Source of the DNA: Campanula takesimana
Lineage: Eukaryota > Streptophyta > Magnoliopsida > Asterales > Campanulaceae
Direction: 5' to 3'
Assembly (NCBI GenBank): GCA_026119855.1
Contig: JAOWBW010000382.1
Span: 1,178,001 to 1,242,000 of the forward strand
DNA: 64,000 bases
Shown here one piece after another: positions 45,733 to 57,344 of the stretch. The notes under the pieces were generated by a model. It had not been told where the DNA came from. It saw only the letters and a list, made by a program, of their open reading frames with translations, and made no database searches. The translations under genes were made by a program, and so were the position numbers. Numbering within the stretch: position 1 is the first letter of the stretch; the number at the start of each line of letters is the position of its first letter.

Positions 45733-46027
45733 CTGACACAGATGGAGTAGATCCGTCCCAGCACAAGTGACACTTATTTCCTTTTCGGTCTGTCCCAGCA
45801 CAAGTGACACTACCTAAAATGGAAATGTTTTAATATATTTATATTCAATCAACCACACTATTTAACCCCACTTATTCTCTCTCTTCATTTTCCACCACTC
45901 ATTTTATTCAACCAACATTACTATTTACCCATCATTCTCTCTCTTCAATTTCTACCACACATTTACTACCTTGTCTTAATCTCCATGTCCCAAAAGTTGG
46001 TGCCACTTCTATTGGGACGGATGGAGT
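45733..46027. mobile_element. Stowaway-like MITE
   Basis: Left GGAGTAGATCCGTCCCAGCA and right end ATTGGGACGGATGGAGTA are imperfect inverted repeats, followed inside by AAGTGACAC/GTGGCAC-type matches. The interior is AT-rich. Confidence 0.65.
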
Positions 46028-47452
46028 ATATGGTAATATGGTACAATTATAACCAAGAGGAGTTAGAGAGTTGCAACAAAAACTGAGTACAAAATTGAAG
46101 GACTTTGGTTCAAAACCAACATGCTTGTAATGGAACCTACTTAGAATCATTAAAAGCCAAGACATGTCACAGGCTAAATATAAAGTCACAAAAAATTTCA
46201 CAAAATTTTGCTTACAAGACGAGGTGTCATGATTTTTATTGGTACTTTTAATTAGAGTGTGTCGGGTTCACAATCGATACAACCAATAAAATATCGTCAC
46301 TTGATTTTGTCGACATCATTTTTTAACTTCTTTTGTGCTCCTACCATTGCCCCACGTCACATTCACTACACATTCAAGTCGTACAAGTGCTGCAAGACTT
46401 CCCGTAAAAGAAAACAAGAATTATGTCATAGAGAACACTGGCTCTCTTTTTTCATGAATGGTTCAATTTTCCTATTATTTCAAAACAAGATCTTCAATTT
46501 TTTCAAATTTTGACCCGATCAAAGAAAAAATAAAAGCACTTTGGACAAGGCAAGCATGTACTTGACTAACTAAAGGAACATGCTGGCTATTATTGCCCTA
46601 TGAGAGCTAAATTACAGTCATCAACAAAAATAAAACAAAATTCACGAAAACTGGTTTCCTTCTTAGTTCAACATTTAGACTACTAGGGGAAATACCTAGA
46701 CAAAAGGCATAAAATGATTCTTTCCCCACATTAGATGTAGGATAGGTGGGTGTGTGGTAGGAGGGTTGTTCAAAAATAATTTTGATACGAGAAAAACAAA
46801 AGTTGAACGGGGGAGGAGGATGGTGGGGAGTAGGGGCTGGGGGTGGGGGGGAGTTGCATTCACAATTGATATCCACTTCACCATATGACAAAAATCCCAT
46901 ATATTGAACAAAAGAATCACCTAGTTTATTGTCTCAATAGCAAGTCAATCTGTACACAATTGTCTATCCATCTACATTCCTATAACGAGCAATGCTAGGG
47001 GCACAAAATAAGGTCACAAAATCTTGCTCACAACATGAGGTGGCGATATTTTATTGGTTGCATCGATAGTGGACCCGCCACACTCTAATCAAAAACACCA
47101 ATAACATCATTACACCTAGGATTTTGTGAGCAAGTTTTTGTGACTTTTTTGTGCCCCTAGTATTATTCTTCCTACAACAGTTTCTCTAAGTAGGGGTCAC
47201 CAAACACAGCCCCCCTCCCCCTTTCCACTGTCACAAATCTGACGTAGGCTCGACCAACTTCGGTCAACCTTAGGCGGGCCACCCTTCCAATGTGCAATGG
47301 AAGTCAAACCAACCTAGACCATGGGTCTCTTCGAAGCCCATTGACCCGTCCAAGTAAGTCTAAAAACAGTTTTTTAACACCATATACGAGAACTATACGC
47401 CTAATCACCCTACAAAGTAAGTAAGGCAACGGACAGTATTAAACCCTTTGTT
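46028..47452. other. Intergenic stretch downstream of the WD40 gene, with two small MITE copies
   Basis: 46165-46330 and 46991-47164 are inverted copies of one small MITE family. The better copy ends AATGCTAGGGGCACAAAA and TTTTGTGCCCCTAGTATT, with inner GTCACAAAA/TTTTGTGAC extensions making a TIR of about 40 bp. The rest is AT-rich and shows no coding signal. Confidence 0.6.
46991..47164. mobile_element. MITE with about 40-bp terminal inverted repeats
   Basis: The inverted ends CTAGGGGCACAAAA... and ...TTTTGTGCCCCTAG enclose AT-rich sequence. A degenerate copy in reverse orientation lies at 46165-46330. Confidence 0.75.
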
Positions 47453-48754
47453 TTACATTCTGAAATCCAAAACACATACTGTATGCATGGTTACTCGTAC
47501 AGGCAGCAATCTTGTCACCTTCCTTGTTCCAGCACACTTCACATACGCTCCCTTTGCAGTTATATGTTTTCATCAACTTGCCTTCTTTCAGGGACCAAAT
47601 GTGCACGAATTTATCTAAAGATCCACTTGCCAAGTACTCCTGGTTTGGGCTGAATGCAAGTGCATACACAGCCTTCCTACAAACACAAATTATATACGTC
47701 CCATTAAAAAATGTAGGGACCGCGACCACCACCACCACCACTTTCCCACACTAGTATGATAATGTCCGCTTTGGGCCCAGCCCGCACGGATTTGTTTTTG
47801 GGAACTTCCCAAAAGGCCTCATACTAATGAAGTGGGTGGGTGCTATTATATAGCTTGCAATGATTTCCTCAATTGCCGATGTGGGACTTTGGGTTGCACC
47901 CCAACAAAAAACAATCCAACTTTGTTTACTGATATTACTGATTTTAGATGCAATAAGTCAATAAACTGAATGGCTTGTTTTGGGATCAAGTAATGCAAAC
48001 TCTTATAAACACAACTCCTTTTTCTTTTTTCTTTTTTGTTGGGGAAATCGGCTTATTTTGGTATGAAGGGAGTAATAAGTTTTCTTAGCTCCATCCATAC
48101 CTGTGGCCATTTAAGCTCCGAAGCATTATCCCTGTGTCTACATTCCATAGCTTCACTGTCGAGTCATATGATACACTGGAGAAAAGACACAAGACCAACA
48201 CAGCAAATATTTAAATTTGCTTCAAGTACACAAAGAAACAGAACATAGAAAATATATGTACACAGGAATAGAAGCCAGCCATCACATGAAAGTAAAGCAA
48301 TGTCGGTAAATATGTTGAAAACTAGACTTTGACATGGAGGACAAGACCTTACCTAGCCAACACTAATTTCTGGTTGGGATTGATTGTGCCGGGCCCAGTG
48401 GGACTCCATCTGATTGTATATATCGACTGTAGACAACAAATGTCAGCATCAAAACCAAATTAAAAGAAGTCACCAAAAGCCAACATATGTAGAGCTCAGT
48501 TTACACCTTCGAGTGTTCCTTAAATCGTGAATGTGCTTGTCATGTTTCACACTCCAAATCTGCACCAAAATTTTAGAGTTCGCGTTAAGTCATTGATGAC
48601 AACTTTCAATGCCAATAAGGAGAAACATTAATCACATAAAGTCATTGATGACAAGAAGATGCATGACAATGACGTTAAACTTTAAGATATGAATAAAGGG
48701 AGAAATAATGTAACTGGATGGAACAAGTATCAGAAACCCAAGTAACGATACTTG

Positions 48755-48972
48755 AGTACGGACAAGGGGGCAAAGTAGTTACAGGAAAAGGGTAATAAAT
48801 ACTAATCATTCTAGTGAAATTTAAAATTGGTTATTGATTAATCATTAAGTGGTTTATCAATAACAATTTTTAGAATTTCATTGTGATCATTAAATTGATA
48901 CCAATGTTTGGTCAAAGTTATTTTTGTTGACCATAAAAAGTCAAAATAAGACTATCTTTCTGGGACAGAGGG
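48755..48972. mobile_element. Stowaway-like MITE in a WD40 gene intron
   Basis: The minus strand starts CCCTCTGTCCCAGAAAGATA, a Stowaway-type end, only about ten bases beyond the splice donor at 48980. The other end near 48755 is degenerate. Confidence 0.6.
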
Positions 48973-49785
48973 TGTATAACCTTTGCTGTGGTATCCTCAG
49001 AGCAAGAGGCTAATAACGAGCCCGTTGGATCCCATCTAACACAATTAACTTCTCCCTGAAATCATAGAAATCTCAACTTATCAGACTATGATTCTTTCAC
49101 ACAATCTAATGTTTTGATGAACGAAGGAAGAGTTTGTCACACTAAAGAGTAAAAAACTTACAAGTTACAAAGAAACAGAAGGCAGAAGAAAGGATGCAAC
49201 CAATAACCAAGTTCAGTTTACACACCTGATGCCCAGAAAAAGTTTTGATGGGGCAACTTTCTCCAATCTTGCATACATATATCATGCGATCCTCTGAGCT
49301 CGTTGCAAAAGTATCATGGTTCCTCCAGTCAACATCAAGAATAGGGCCTAATAAATAGACATAAACACTATGATTTTTCCGGAAAATATATTTCAGTTGA
49401 GAAGTACTAATGGAAGTGTCATCCGGTAGTGCTTTAACAATGTAGTACCTGAATGAAATGAAAATTGTTGTTTCCATTCATAAGTCTTCATATCCCATAC
49501 AATGGCAGTTTTGTCACAGCTTCCAGTAAGAAGATAGTCACCCTTCTTATTCCACTTTATACAGAATATGGCTTCCCTGTGTTTGCTTAAAATAGTCCTC
49601 CGTTCCCCTGGATAAAGATACCCCATTCCATGTTAAGAGTCCCCGACATTTCATTTTGGAACATTTCCCTTATAGAATTTATTATCCATAACTAAGGTAT
49701 GAATGTGGAGTCATAACATTGAACGGGGGAGTATATCATAAATGGTGAACAAAGGGGAAGATCGCATAAACAAATACTCCCACCA

Positions 49786-50030
49786 TCACGGAAAGATAGT
49801 CCCAATTGGATTTTGATGGTTAGTACAAGTGAACTTTGACCAACTATTAATGTCAATCTAATCATCCTAGTAAAATTCTAAAGATTGTTATTGATAACAA
49901 GTGAATTATCATACACAAGATATATCCTACTTTTAATCCATAATTTCTTGTTGTGTAATAATCTTATAGGATACTTGAGAGATAAATACAGTTGACATTA
50001 ATGTTTGGTTAAAGTTCAAACAATTTCAAT
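49786..50030. mobile_element. Stowaway-like MITE relative (degenerate)
   Basis: It starts CTCCCACCATCACGGAAAG and shares AAAGATAGTC and GTTATTGATAA with the copy at 48755-48972. The right end is not defined. Confidence 0.5.
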
Positions 50031-50311
50031 TTCTTAGAACAAACACCAATCAGTTCCGCGCGCCTATAAACAAACCTGGTTATGCGAAGACACAGGAAAT
50101 CTATAACAAAGCAAGATTTGTTGCCGGCAAAAAACAGTCTATTCACTATACAACAATATACAGCATAGTCAAAACTTACTACCTCAAAACTGTCAAGGAC
50201 GACTGCAACAGCAACTATAACTAGATGCTAACTCAAAGTCACAGTTTGGGTCAGAAACAACTGAATCGTAAGGTAACAAGTTTTTTCTAAAATGAGTTGG
50301 ATTAGATGAAT

Positions 50312-50618
50312 TAGGGATGGCCAAAACCGGTTCCGGGCCCGGTTCCGGTTCGGCAAAAGGGTGACCCTGAACCAGCCCGCGCTTACCCCGGTTCCGGTTC
50401 CGGTTTGGCACAATCCGGTTCTGGTTCCGGTCCGGTTCCGCTCCCCCCCCCCCTTAAAATTATTGAAAAACAAGGGATTTTCGGTCGGGTTACGGTTCCG
50501 GTCCGGTTCGACATATATGTGACCCTGAACCGGCCCGGATGCCTTGCGGTTCCGGTTCCGGTTTCCTCCCCGGTTTGCTCCGGTTCCGGGCTTTTCCGGT
50601 CCGGTTTGGCCATCCCTA
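50312..50618. mobile_element. hAT-type MITE made of CCGGTTCC repeats (307 bp)
   Basis: Inverted ends TAGGGATGGCCAAAACCGG and GGTTTGGCCATCCCTA are flanked by a perfect 8-bp duplication AGATGAAT (50304-50311 and 50619-50626). The interior is dominated by CCGGTTCC words on the plus strand. It lies in the first visible intron of the WD40 gene. Confidence 0.88.
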
Positions 50619-50949
50619 AGATGAATATTAAAAGGGTTTGTTCAGACTGAATCAATGGATTCACTTCCTCTCGTATGTAATATGTGTACTTCCTAATCCA
50701 TATCACGATAATGATATACTCAAATAGACCACGTGTCAGAAAAGATGATCTTCACTGCTCGTAAAAGAATACTTATGCAGCAAATATTTCGTTTGACAGC
50801 ACACTTGCAACTCACCGTTTGTACTCCATGTTCGAGCTTTCCCATCATACGAACCTGTGGCAAGTAGTGTCCCGTCCCGCTGCACAACAAAATCACAAGT
50901 ATAATAAAAATGCTCATGGAATAAAAAATATGGGGAGAGCGTATGAAAG

Positions 50950-52088
50950 TGTGAATACGTGTGTTTGAAATTGGGATATTTATAGTAACATAAAAAATAT
51001 GAGAGTCGCCACGCCGTTTTAATTATAGCCAAAACTTTGAGAAAAACATGTTAATGGGTTCGGGGGTCAAATTACAACAAGAGAAGAATATTTACGTTAT
51101 CACTCCTATTGCCCGAATTGATCGGTCTTTCTATCATGATGCGGTGTATGTAGTGTGTTAGTGATTGAGACCGGATCCGAAGATTGCCTACGTTCCTCTC
51201 AATGTGAGAAGCTCAGGTCAGCGTAGTTCGAAAAGAATTTAGAATAGGCAGAAGAATCGGGATCATGCATAATGAGGGGGGAATTACCTAAAGATTAGGG
51301 TTTAGAAGTAGTTCCTATATCATCCTTGGGTTGATGAACCCTAGATCATCATTGGCTATGAAATAACATGTTAACATGAAGATCGTAACCCTAAATATAG
51401 CATAAATAAGGTTTTAACCTAAGAATATGATGAACATGCGAAGAATATATTATGAACATATGAATGTCATGAAGAAAATATGAATAAAGATGTTAGGAAC
51501 ATGAATATTATGAAGAACACATGAATAAACATATTAAGAATATGAATATTATGGATCTAAATTAATAATATGTCAAGAACATGAAGAAAAAGTTAGAAAA
51601 CTTACCTTTGTTGGCAAGAAATAACCTTGGATCTTCTTGGGATTCTTGAGAGTGTTTTTGGAGGCTTGAATGACTTGATTTGGGAGCAAAATCGTCCCTT
51701 AAGAGCTCTCAAATTCGGATCCCCCAATTATGAGGGAAGGGAGGTCTTTAAATAAGAAAATGATGGAGAGATCTGACGGTCCAGATCATCCGGGGTGGAT
51801 ATGGCCGCGTGGCCAAGATGGAGGGCGGCGGCGATGTTGGCCGCGTGGACAAGGTTGGAACTTGGGCGAATGTGGTCGCGTGGCCATCATTCCTGGCTGA
51901 CTTAATTATTAAGCTAGGGTTTTACATGTTTTATGGAAACCCTATTTTGGCCATCTTTAAGATGATCTAGAACAATGAGGTATATTTTGGGAATCCGGGA
52001 CAAGTCTTTGCAAGGTTTGTAATTCCTATAAAGTCCTTGTGTATTTGGAAAATCCCTAATAAACTCATTTTCAGATCGGGTACTAACA
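50950..52088 (-). repeat. Element C 3' LTR (about 1.14 kb)
   Basis: In the element's sense it starts TGTTAGTACCCGATCTG at 52088 and ends CGTATTCACA at 50950. It is the inverse of element D's 5' LTR, but about 170 bp shorter and clearly diverged. It contains the GGCCGCGTGGCC words at 51797-51890, an AT-rich ATTCATATGTTC-like tract (51420-51590) and a foldback module at 51186. Confidence 0.83.
51184..51232 (-). other. Foldback module copy in element C LTR
   Basis: GCCTACGT and GCGTAGTTCG flank an inner TCTCA-ATG-TGAGA stem. Element D's LTR carries its counterpart at 60239-60288. Confidence 0.7.
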
Positions 52089-52355
52089 GTAGCCCCTCGG
52101 CGACGCTTCATGCAAGGCAATGGAGGGTCGACGATAAAAATAGGAACCGTTCTGAAACATGAGTTTCAAAACAGAGGAAAGGTAAGGGAACGGCTGAACC
52201 TTGGCAGGCGACCTACGTATCCGCGTAGTTCAAATCTGATGGGGAAATTGAGAATGATTGTCCTTTGATGGGACCAATGCCTTCCGCTTGGGGAGAAATT
52301 GTGACTTGCTGGGGAGACATGTGCCGGGAAAAATGTAATTGCTGGAGATGAGAGA

Positions 52356-52618
52356 TGACTATGTCGGTCGGGTGGCTGAACCTTTTCAGGTTTCCTACGT
52401 ATCCTCGGAGGAATCAAGCCGGTCGTAGTTCGGAGGGGATAGTAAATGACCAAGGCGGTCGGGTGGCTGAACCTTTTCAGGCTTCCTACGTATCCTCGGA
52501 GGAATCAAGCCGGTCGTAGTTCGGAGGGGATAGTAAATGACCAAGGCGGTCGGGTGGCTGAACCTTTTCAGGCTTCCTACGTATCCTCGGAGGAATCAAG
52601 CCGGTCGTAGTTCGAAGA
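52356..52618. repeat. Tandem array, 91-bp unit, three copies, each with a foldback module
   Basis: Each unit contains CGGTCGGGTGGCTGAACC, then CCTACGTATCC, an inner TCCT-CGG-AGGA stem, and CGTAGTTCG. A shorter relative, CCTACGTATCCGCGTAGTTC, lies at 52203-52223. Confidence 0.88.
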
Positions 52619-52910
52619 TACTGGGGATAAAACGGGACATCAAACTTCTGCTGCGGATAACAAACCTACGGACCTTATCCTGTATGAAGACTGAACATTC
52701 GTTAGGGAAACGAGACATCAGACTCCTGCTGGGGATAACAATCCTACTGATACTATCTTGTATGAAGAACGAACATTCGTAAGCAATGAAATCATTTGGG
52801 AAAAGGAGGTAAGAGGGATAATGGGACAATAAAGACTACGGCGTCTAAATAATCCCAAGATGGAAATAATAAATGCTGGAACTTTCGCAACGGCCGCGAT
52901 CGTTCTAGGA

Positions 52911-53760
52911 TGCACATGACGCAGAGGCTAACGGGTTTCTACAATCATCTGAACCCTAAGCAAATACTGGGGGATAATGAGACAATAAAGACTACGGCGT
53001 CTAAATGGCCTCAAGGTGGAAGTGGTAACTTCCGGGGTAAACGCAATCAGAAACGAACGGGTTCCTGCCGATCGCGCTAAAATAATAGATGCTGGATCTC
53101 TCGCAATTAGAGACGAACGGGTGTCTGCCAATCACGATCGATCTAGGATGCGCATGACATAGAGGCGAACGGGTCTCTGCAATCATACGAATCCTAAGCA
53201 AATATTTAGGGATAATGAGACAATAAAGACTACAGCGTCTAAATGGCCTCACGGTGGAAGTGGTAAAATAATAGATGCTGGATCTCTCGCAATTAGAGAC
53301 GAACGGGTCTCTGCCAATCACGATCGATCTAGGATGCGCATGACATAGAGGCGAACGGGTCTCTGCAATCATACGAATCCTAAGCAAATATTTGGGGCTA
53401 ATGAGACAATAAAGACTACGGCATCTAAATGGCCTCACGGTAGAAGTGGTAAAATAATAGATGCTGGATCTCTCACAATTAGAGACGAACGGGTCTCTGC
53501 CAATCACGATCGATCTAGGATGCACATGACATAGAGGCGAATGAGTCTCTGCAATCATACGAATCCTAAGCAAATATTTGGGGCTAATTAGACAATAAAG
53601 ACTACGGCATCTAAATGGCCTCACGGTGGAAGTGGTAAAATAATAGATGCTGGATCTCTCGCAATTAGAGACGAACGGGTCTCTGCCAATCACGATCGAT
53701 CTAGGATGCGCATGACATAGAGGCTAACGAGTCTCTGCAATCACACGAATCCTAAGAAAA
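52911..53760. repeat. Tandem array, 186-bp unit, about 4.5 copies
   Basis: The marker TGACATAGAGGC recurs at 53155, 53341, 53527 and 53713. Each unit contains AGAGAC-GAACGG-GTCTCT, a perfect 6-bp stem. A 230-codon minus-strand open frame (53693-53001) is a by-product of the array. Confidence 0.9.
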
Positions 53761-53985
53761 TATTGGCGGATAATGAGGTAGAAACGGACAAGTTCCGATA
53801 ATCGCGGTGAAGATGGGATAGAAATGGAAATTTTAAGGGGATTTCCGTACCCAAAGGTAACGAATATCGGTCAAAATAGGTTAAGGGCACCTAAAATGAA
53901 CAAAGGGGAATGTACTAGGGGTAAAACTGGAATTTTGCATGTGGAGGCAAAGATGATGGATTGTTATGAAGCCGCAAACGGGATG

Positions 53986-54082
53986 AACTCTCGGGGAGTC
54001 ACAAAGGTGATAGACTCTCGAGGAGTCACAAAGGTGATAGACTCTCGGGGAGTCACAAAGGACTCTTTGGTGAGTCACAAGG
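53986..54082. repeat. Tandem array, 27-bp unit, 3-4 copies
   Basis: The unit is GACTCTCGGGGAGTC plus ACAAAGGTGATA. GACTC and GAGTC form a short stem in every copy. Confidence 0.88.
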
Positions 54083-54420
54083 GCGAAGGACCTTTAGGGG
54101 GACGCGAAGGAGATGGACTCTCAGGGAGTCTCTAATATGGGAAACATGATCTGGGTTCCGCTTATCCTAATTTAGGAGGGAATGAGGCTACGAGCCATTG
54201 AGACCAAGGTGTTAGGTAAGGGACATTTTTCTTGGTTGCCTAGAGGTAGGACCTAAGGCTTTTTAAGGAAAGGGAATAAGGAAGATGGTGATCTCCTAAT
54301 CTTGAGATAGGGATGCCAAAGATGACACGGCTTCTTGGGCTTTAGATTATGTCTTGGAGATAATGTGGGTTTCCTAGGCTTACGGGCTAGGGATTGGAGT
54401 TCATTTAAGCACGAGGAGAG

Positions 54421-55375
54421 TATTCTATCCTAGGCTTAGTGCTAGGGCTTGGAGAGGTTGAGGTTTGGGAACTTCCTAGATGCTAGGGTTTTGAAGGGAA
54501 TGTTGAATCCTAGGCTCGACGCTAGGGTTTAGTGAGGGTATGGCTTCCTAGGCTCACGGCTAGGGTTTAATAAGATGGGGGATTGAGATTGTAAACTTCC
54601 TAGGTTTCGAGACTAGGGTTTCGGGAATTTGGAAATGATGTTGCATGCGGGGCTTTGGAAATTCCCTAGAACTTGGGCTAGGGTTAAAGAGGATGTTGCG
54701 GTTTCCTAGGCTTAAGGCTAGGGTTTAGAGAGGATATGTGACTACCTAGGCTTGAGGCTAGGGTTTGGGAGAACACGACTTCCTAGGTTTGAGGCTAGGG
54801 TTTGGAAAGAATGTCGACTACCTAGGCTTGACGCTAGGGTTTGGAGGGAATGTGACTACCTAGGATCAAGGCTAGGTTTAAGAAGGATGTAACTTCCTAG
54901 GCTTTAGGCTAGGGTTTGGAAGGATGTAATTACCTAGGCTTGGGGCTAGGGTTTGGAGAGAATGCAACTACCTAGGCTTGAGGCTAGGGTTTGGAGGGAA
55001 TGTGACTACCTAGGCTTGAGGCTAGGGTTTGGGAAGATGTGATTACCTAGGCTTGAGGCTAGGGTTTGGGAAGATGTGATTACCTAGGCTTGAGGCTAGG
55101 GTTCGGAGCGCATGTGACTTCCTAGGCTAGAGGCTAGGGTTTGTAGAGGATGTGGCCACCTATGCTTGAGGCTAGGGTTGAGAGAATGTGATTACCTAGG
55201 TTTAAGGCTAGGCTTCGGATAGAAGGTGACTACTTAGGCTTGAGGCTAGGGTTTAGAGAGAAGGCGATTACCTAGGTTTGGGACTAGGGTTTAGAGGGAA
55301 TGCGATTACCTAGGTTTAAGGCTAGGCTTTGAATAGAAGGTGACTACCTAGGCTTGAGGCTAGGGTTTGGAGACC
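54421..55375. repeat. Tandem array, about 37-40-bp unit, about 23 copies, telo-box containing
   Basis: The unit reads ACTACCTAGGCTTGAGGC and then TAGGGTTTGG. Seventeen copies keep TAGGGTTT exactly (AAACCCTA, the plant telo-box, on the strand sense for element C); the others vary by one or two bases. CCTAGG is a second constant word. Confidence 0.9.
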
Positions 55376-57050
55376 GAAAGCATTTGAAGTTTGTCTTGGT
55401 TTAGACCGAGCAAGTTTGAGGTCTAAGAGTGTTGCGGTTTGGGGTAGGTGAGCTTAATACCTCATGGCTGGATAGGCTCGATAGGTTAGACCTAGGCTAG
55501 AGTGCTAGGGTTTAGCTAGGGTAAGACTCAGACATGTGTTAAGGAGACCGGGGCCTAATGGAATGGTAGGCGTGAGATCTAGGAGATCGAAGGCTAGGCA
55601 GGGTAGCGTTGGGACATAAGGCTTTCAAGCGGGTAAGTCTTTTGTCCTAGAGAAACCGCGTTATGGGTTAGGACCAAGCAGGTTTGAGGTCGGCCAAGGA
55701 GCAACGGATTGGGATTGGATGATCCTAGTACCTAATACGCATGTCGGGCTTGGATCCTAGAGTGTTTGAAAGTTTAGGCTAGGTGCGAACCATAGGTGCG
55801 GGAAATGGGTTTGGATATGTGACCATGTTGGCGCATAGGTATGGACTTGAGTCTCAAAGACTTTGCTCGAGTGCAATAGGTACCTAACAGGATTGGGTAT
55901 GCTTATGACTTAATTTTGTCTTAGAGGTCATGCGTGTGACTAAGCTCATTGGCAATTGCGAAGGTAGGTTAGGGATGGGACCAAAGGTGTTTAAGGACAC
56001 GGGTTTTAACCTGATGGGTATTGAGATCCCTATGGCATGGCGTGGTGCGCAGGAGATCCTATGTACTTGAGCAAGGTTTGAGATTTGGACTCGTTGGGGG
56101 AGCGATGTTTGATATCCATGGAGTTCAAGGGTGGACCTTGTAGGTGGCGAGGTTTGGACTCGGCTTGGATTAAGTAGGTTAGAGTCCTTAAGGGGTTGAA
56201 GGTCAGACTAGGAAGTCTTTTGAGGCTAATGGGTGACACTAGGTTGGTACTTGGTAGGTTTAAGAGTGGTAGGGTCATGGCTTGGACATGACGGGAGTCG
56301 GGAGACGTAGATGTGTCGCTTTTAGTCGGACCAAGTAGGCTTGGGAATTAAAGAGTCCAAAGGGTGGAGATGTAAGGTGAGAGACCTAAAGGGTAGAAAG
56401 TCTTGTGACCTAAAGGTTTAGTGGTTGAGGCCTAAGGTATGGATCAGATATTCTAGAGACCTAAAAGGTAGGTGTTTGGTAGACTCGAATGGTCTTGGGA
56501 TCTCAGGGATTGCTCCACAGGTTAGACTATGTATACCTAAGAGGATAAGAGAGCCATGGTTTTAGAAATGGTATGGATGAATATATATTGGTAGGTTTGG
56601 GATCTAAGAGATCAGGTAGACTCGAGACCGGTAGGTTCGGGACCTAATGGGTCATTCTAAGGATTTGGATTCGGTAGACTGGTTTAAGGCTTTAGGAGTC
56701 ACGCTACTAACTTGTGGAGGGTCGAGCTAAGGGGTTATGGTGTAACCTATGTAAGACTGACCGGGTAGGTGCGGGACCTAAGGTTTTGAATCAAGTCAGA
56801 TTGGGACGTAGAGAGTTGAGGGTTTAGGCCTAGGGGTTCCCTAAAGTGTAGGAGATAGGGTAAAGGACCGAGTCAACTCAAGAATCACGGAGATGGGTCT
56901 CAGATGTATCGAGGATCTTTTTACAATTTTGTGGAGACCGAGAGTTCGGGTTTATAAACAAAGTGTCAGGGAAGAGAATACTTTTGAAAGTGTTATGATT
57001 TTATAAAGATGTCTTATAATTAGTTATGATTCTAACAAATTCAAAGTGTT
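55376..57050. other. Degenerate G-rich region of element C
   Basis: No coding sequence was found. The plus strand is rich in G and poor in C, with recurring short phrases such as GACCAAGTAGGCTTGGG, GACCTAAGG and GGTAGACTCG. It looks like old, decayed tandem repeats continuous with the array on its left. Confidence 0.55.
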
Positions 57051-57055
57051 CGTCA

Positions 57056-57311
57056 TGTGCAGAGTTTGACGATGAGGGGTACATCCTTGTTGAAGCCTCG
57101 GTATTCTTTGGGAAACCACATAGTCGACCCATTCCGTTGGGGATTATCTAATTTGGTGAGCGGGCACCCTTCTCCTTTGAGAAATTCTACGTCGAGCTTG
57201 ATGATGAGGGATGCCCTTCTTCTAAGTATGTGCTTGTCGAAGCCTCGATATTCTCCGAGAAACCACATAGTCGACCCATTCTGTTGGGGAAGCCCTAGTT
57301 CGATAAGGGTG
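57056..57311. repeat. Direct duplication, about 133-bp period, two copies
   Basis: Both copies contain GAGAAACCACATAGTCGACC or its GGGAAACC variant, the phrase GAAGCCTCG and GATGAGGG. The copies have diverged by several bases. Confidence 0.8.
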
Positions 57312-57344
57312 TAGAGCGGGGTATCCTACCTCCTTTAAGACGCA

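Larger units (their letters stand above)
47453..50879 (-). pseudogene. HOS15: HOS15/TBL1-like WD40 gene, eight 3' exons, two frame lesions
   Basis: WD40 protein of the HOS15/TBL1 family, a subunit of histone deacetylase corepressor complexes in plants. Minus-strand exons in order are 50879-50816, 49607-49449, 49347-49226, 49055-48981, 48559-48507, 48426-48353, 48175-48101 and 47676-47453, all with GT-AG junctions. Readable strings include GTLLATGSYDGKARTWSTNG, KWNKKGDYLLTGSCDKTAIV, DPTGSLLASCSEDTTAK, YTIRWSPTGPGT and NQEYLASGSLDK. Exon 48559-48507 is 53 bp where 54 is expected (one base lost in the LRE codons). Four extra bases near 47485 shift the last eight codons. The LisH-bearing 5' exons are not in the window, because element C begins 71 bp upstream of the first exon seen. 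It is probably a pseudogene; sequence error cannot be excluded. Confidence 0.8.

Noticed and set aside
53001..53693. A 230-codon minus-strand open frame with internal protein repeats
   Set aside because: The period equals the 186-bp (62-codon) tandem DNA unit, so the frame stays open by periodicity.
55500..56950. Possible degenerate telomeric or centromeric satellite
   Set aside because: No constant period could be found; the phrases look like decayed versions of the adjacent element C repeats.
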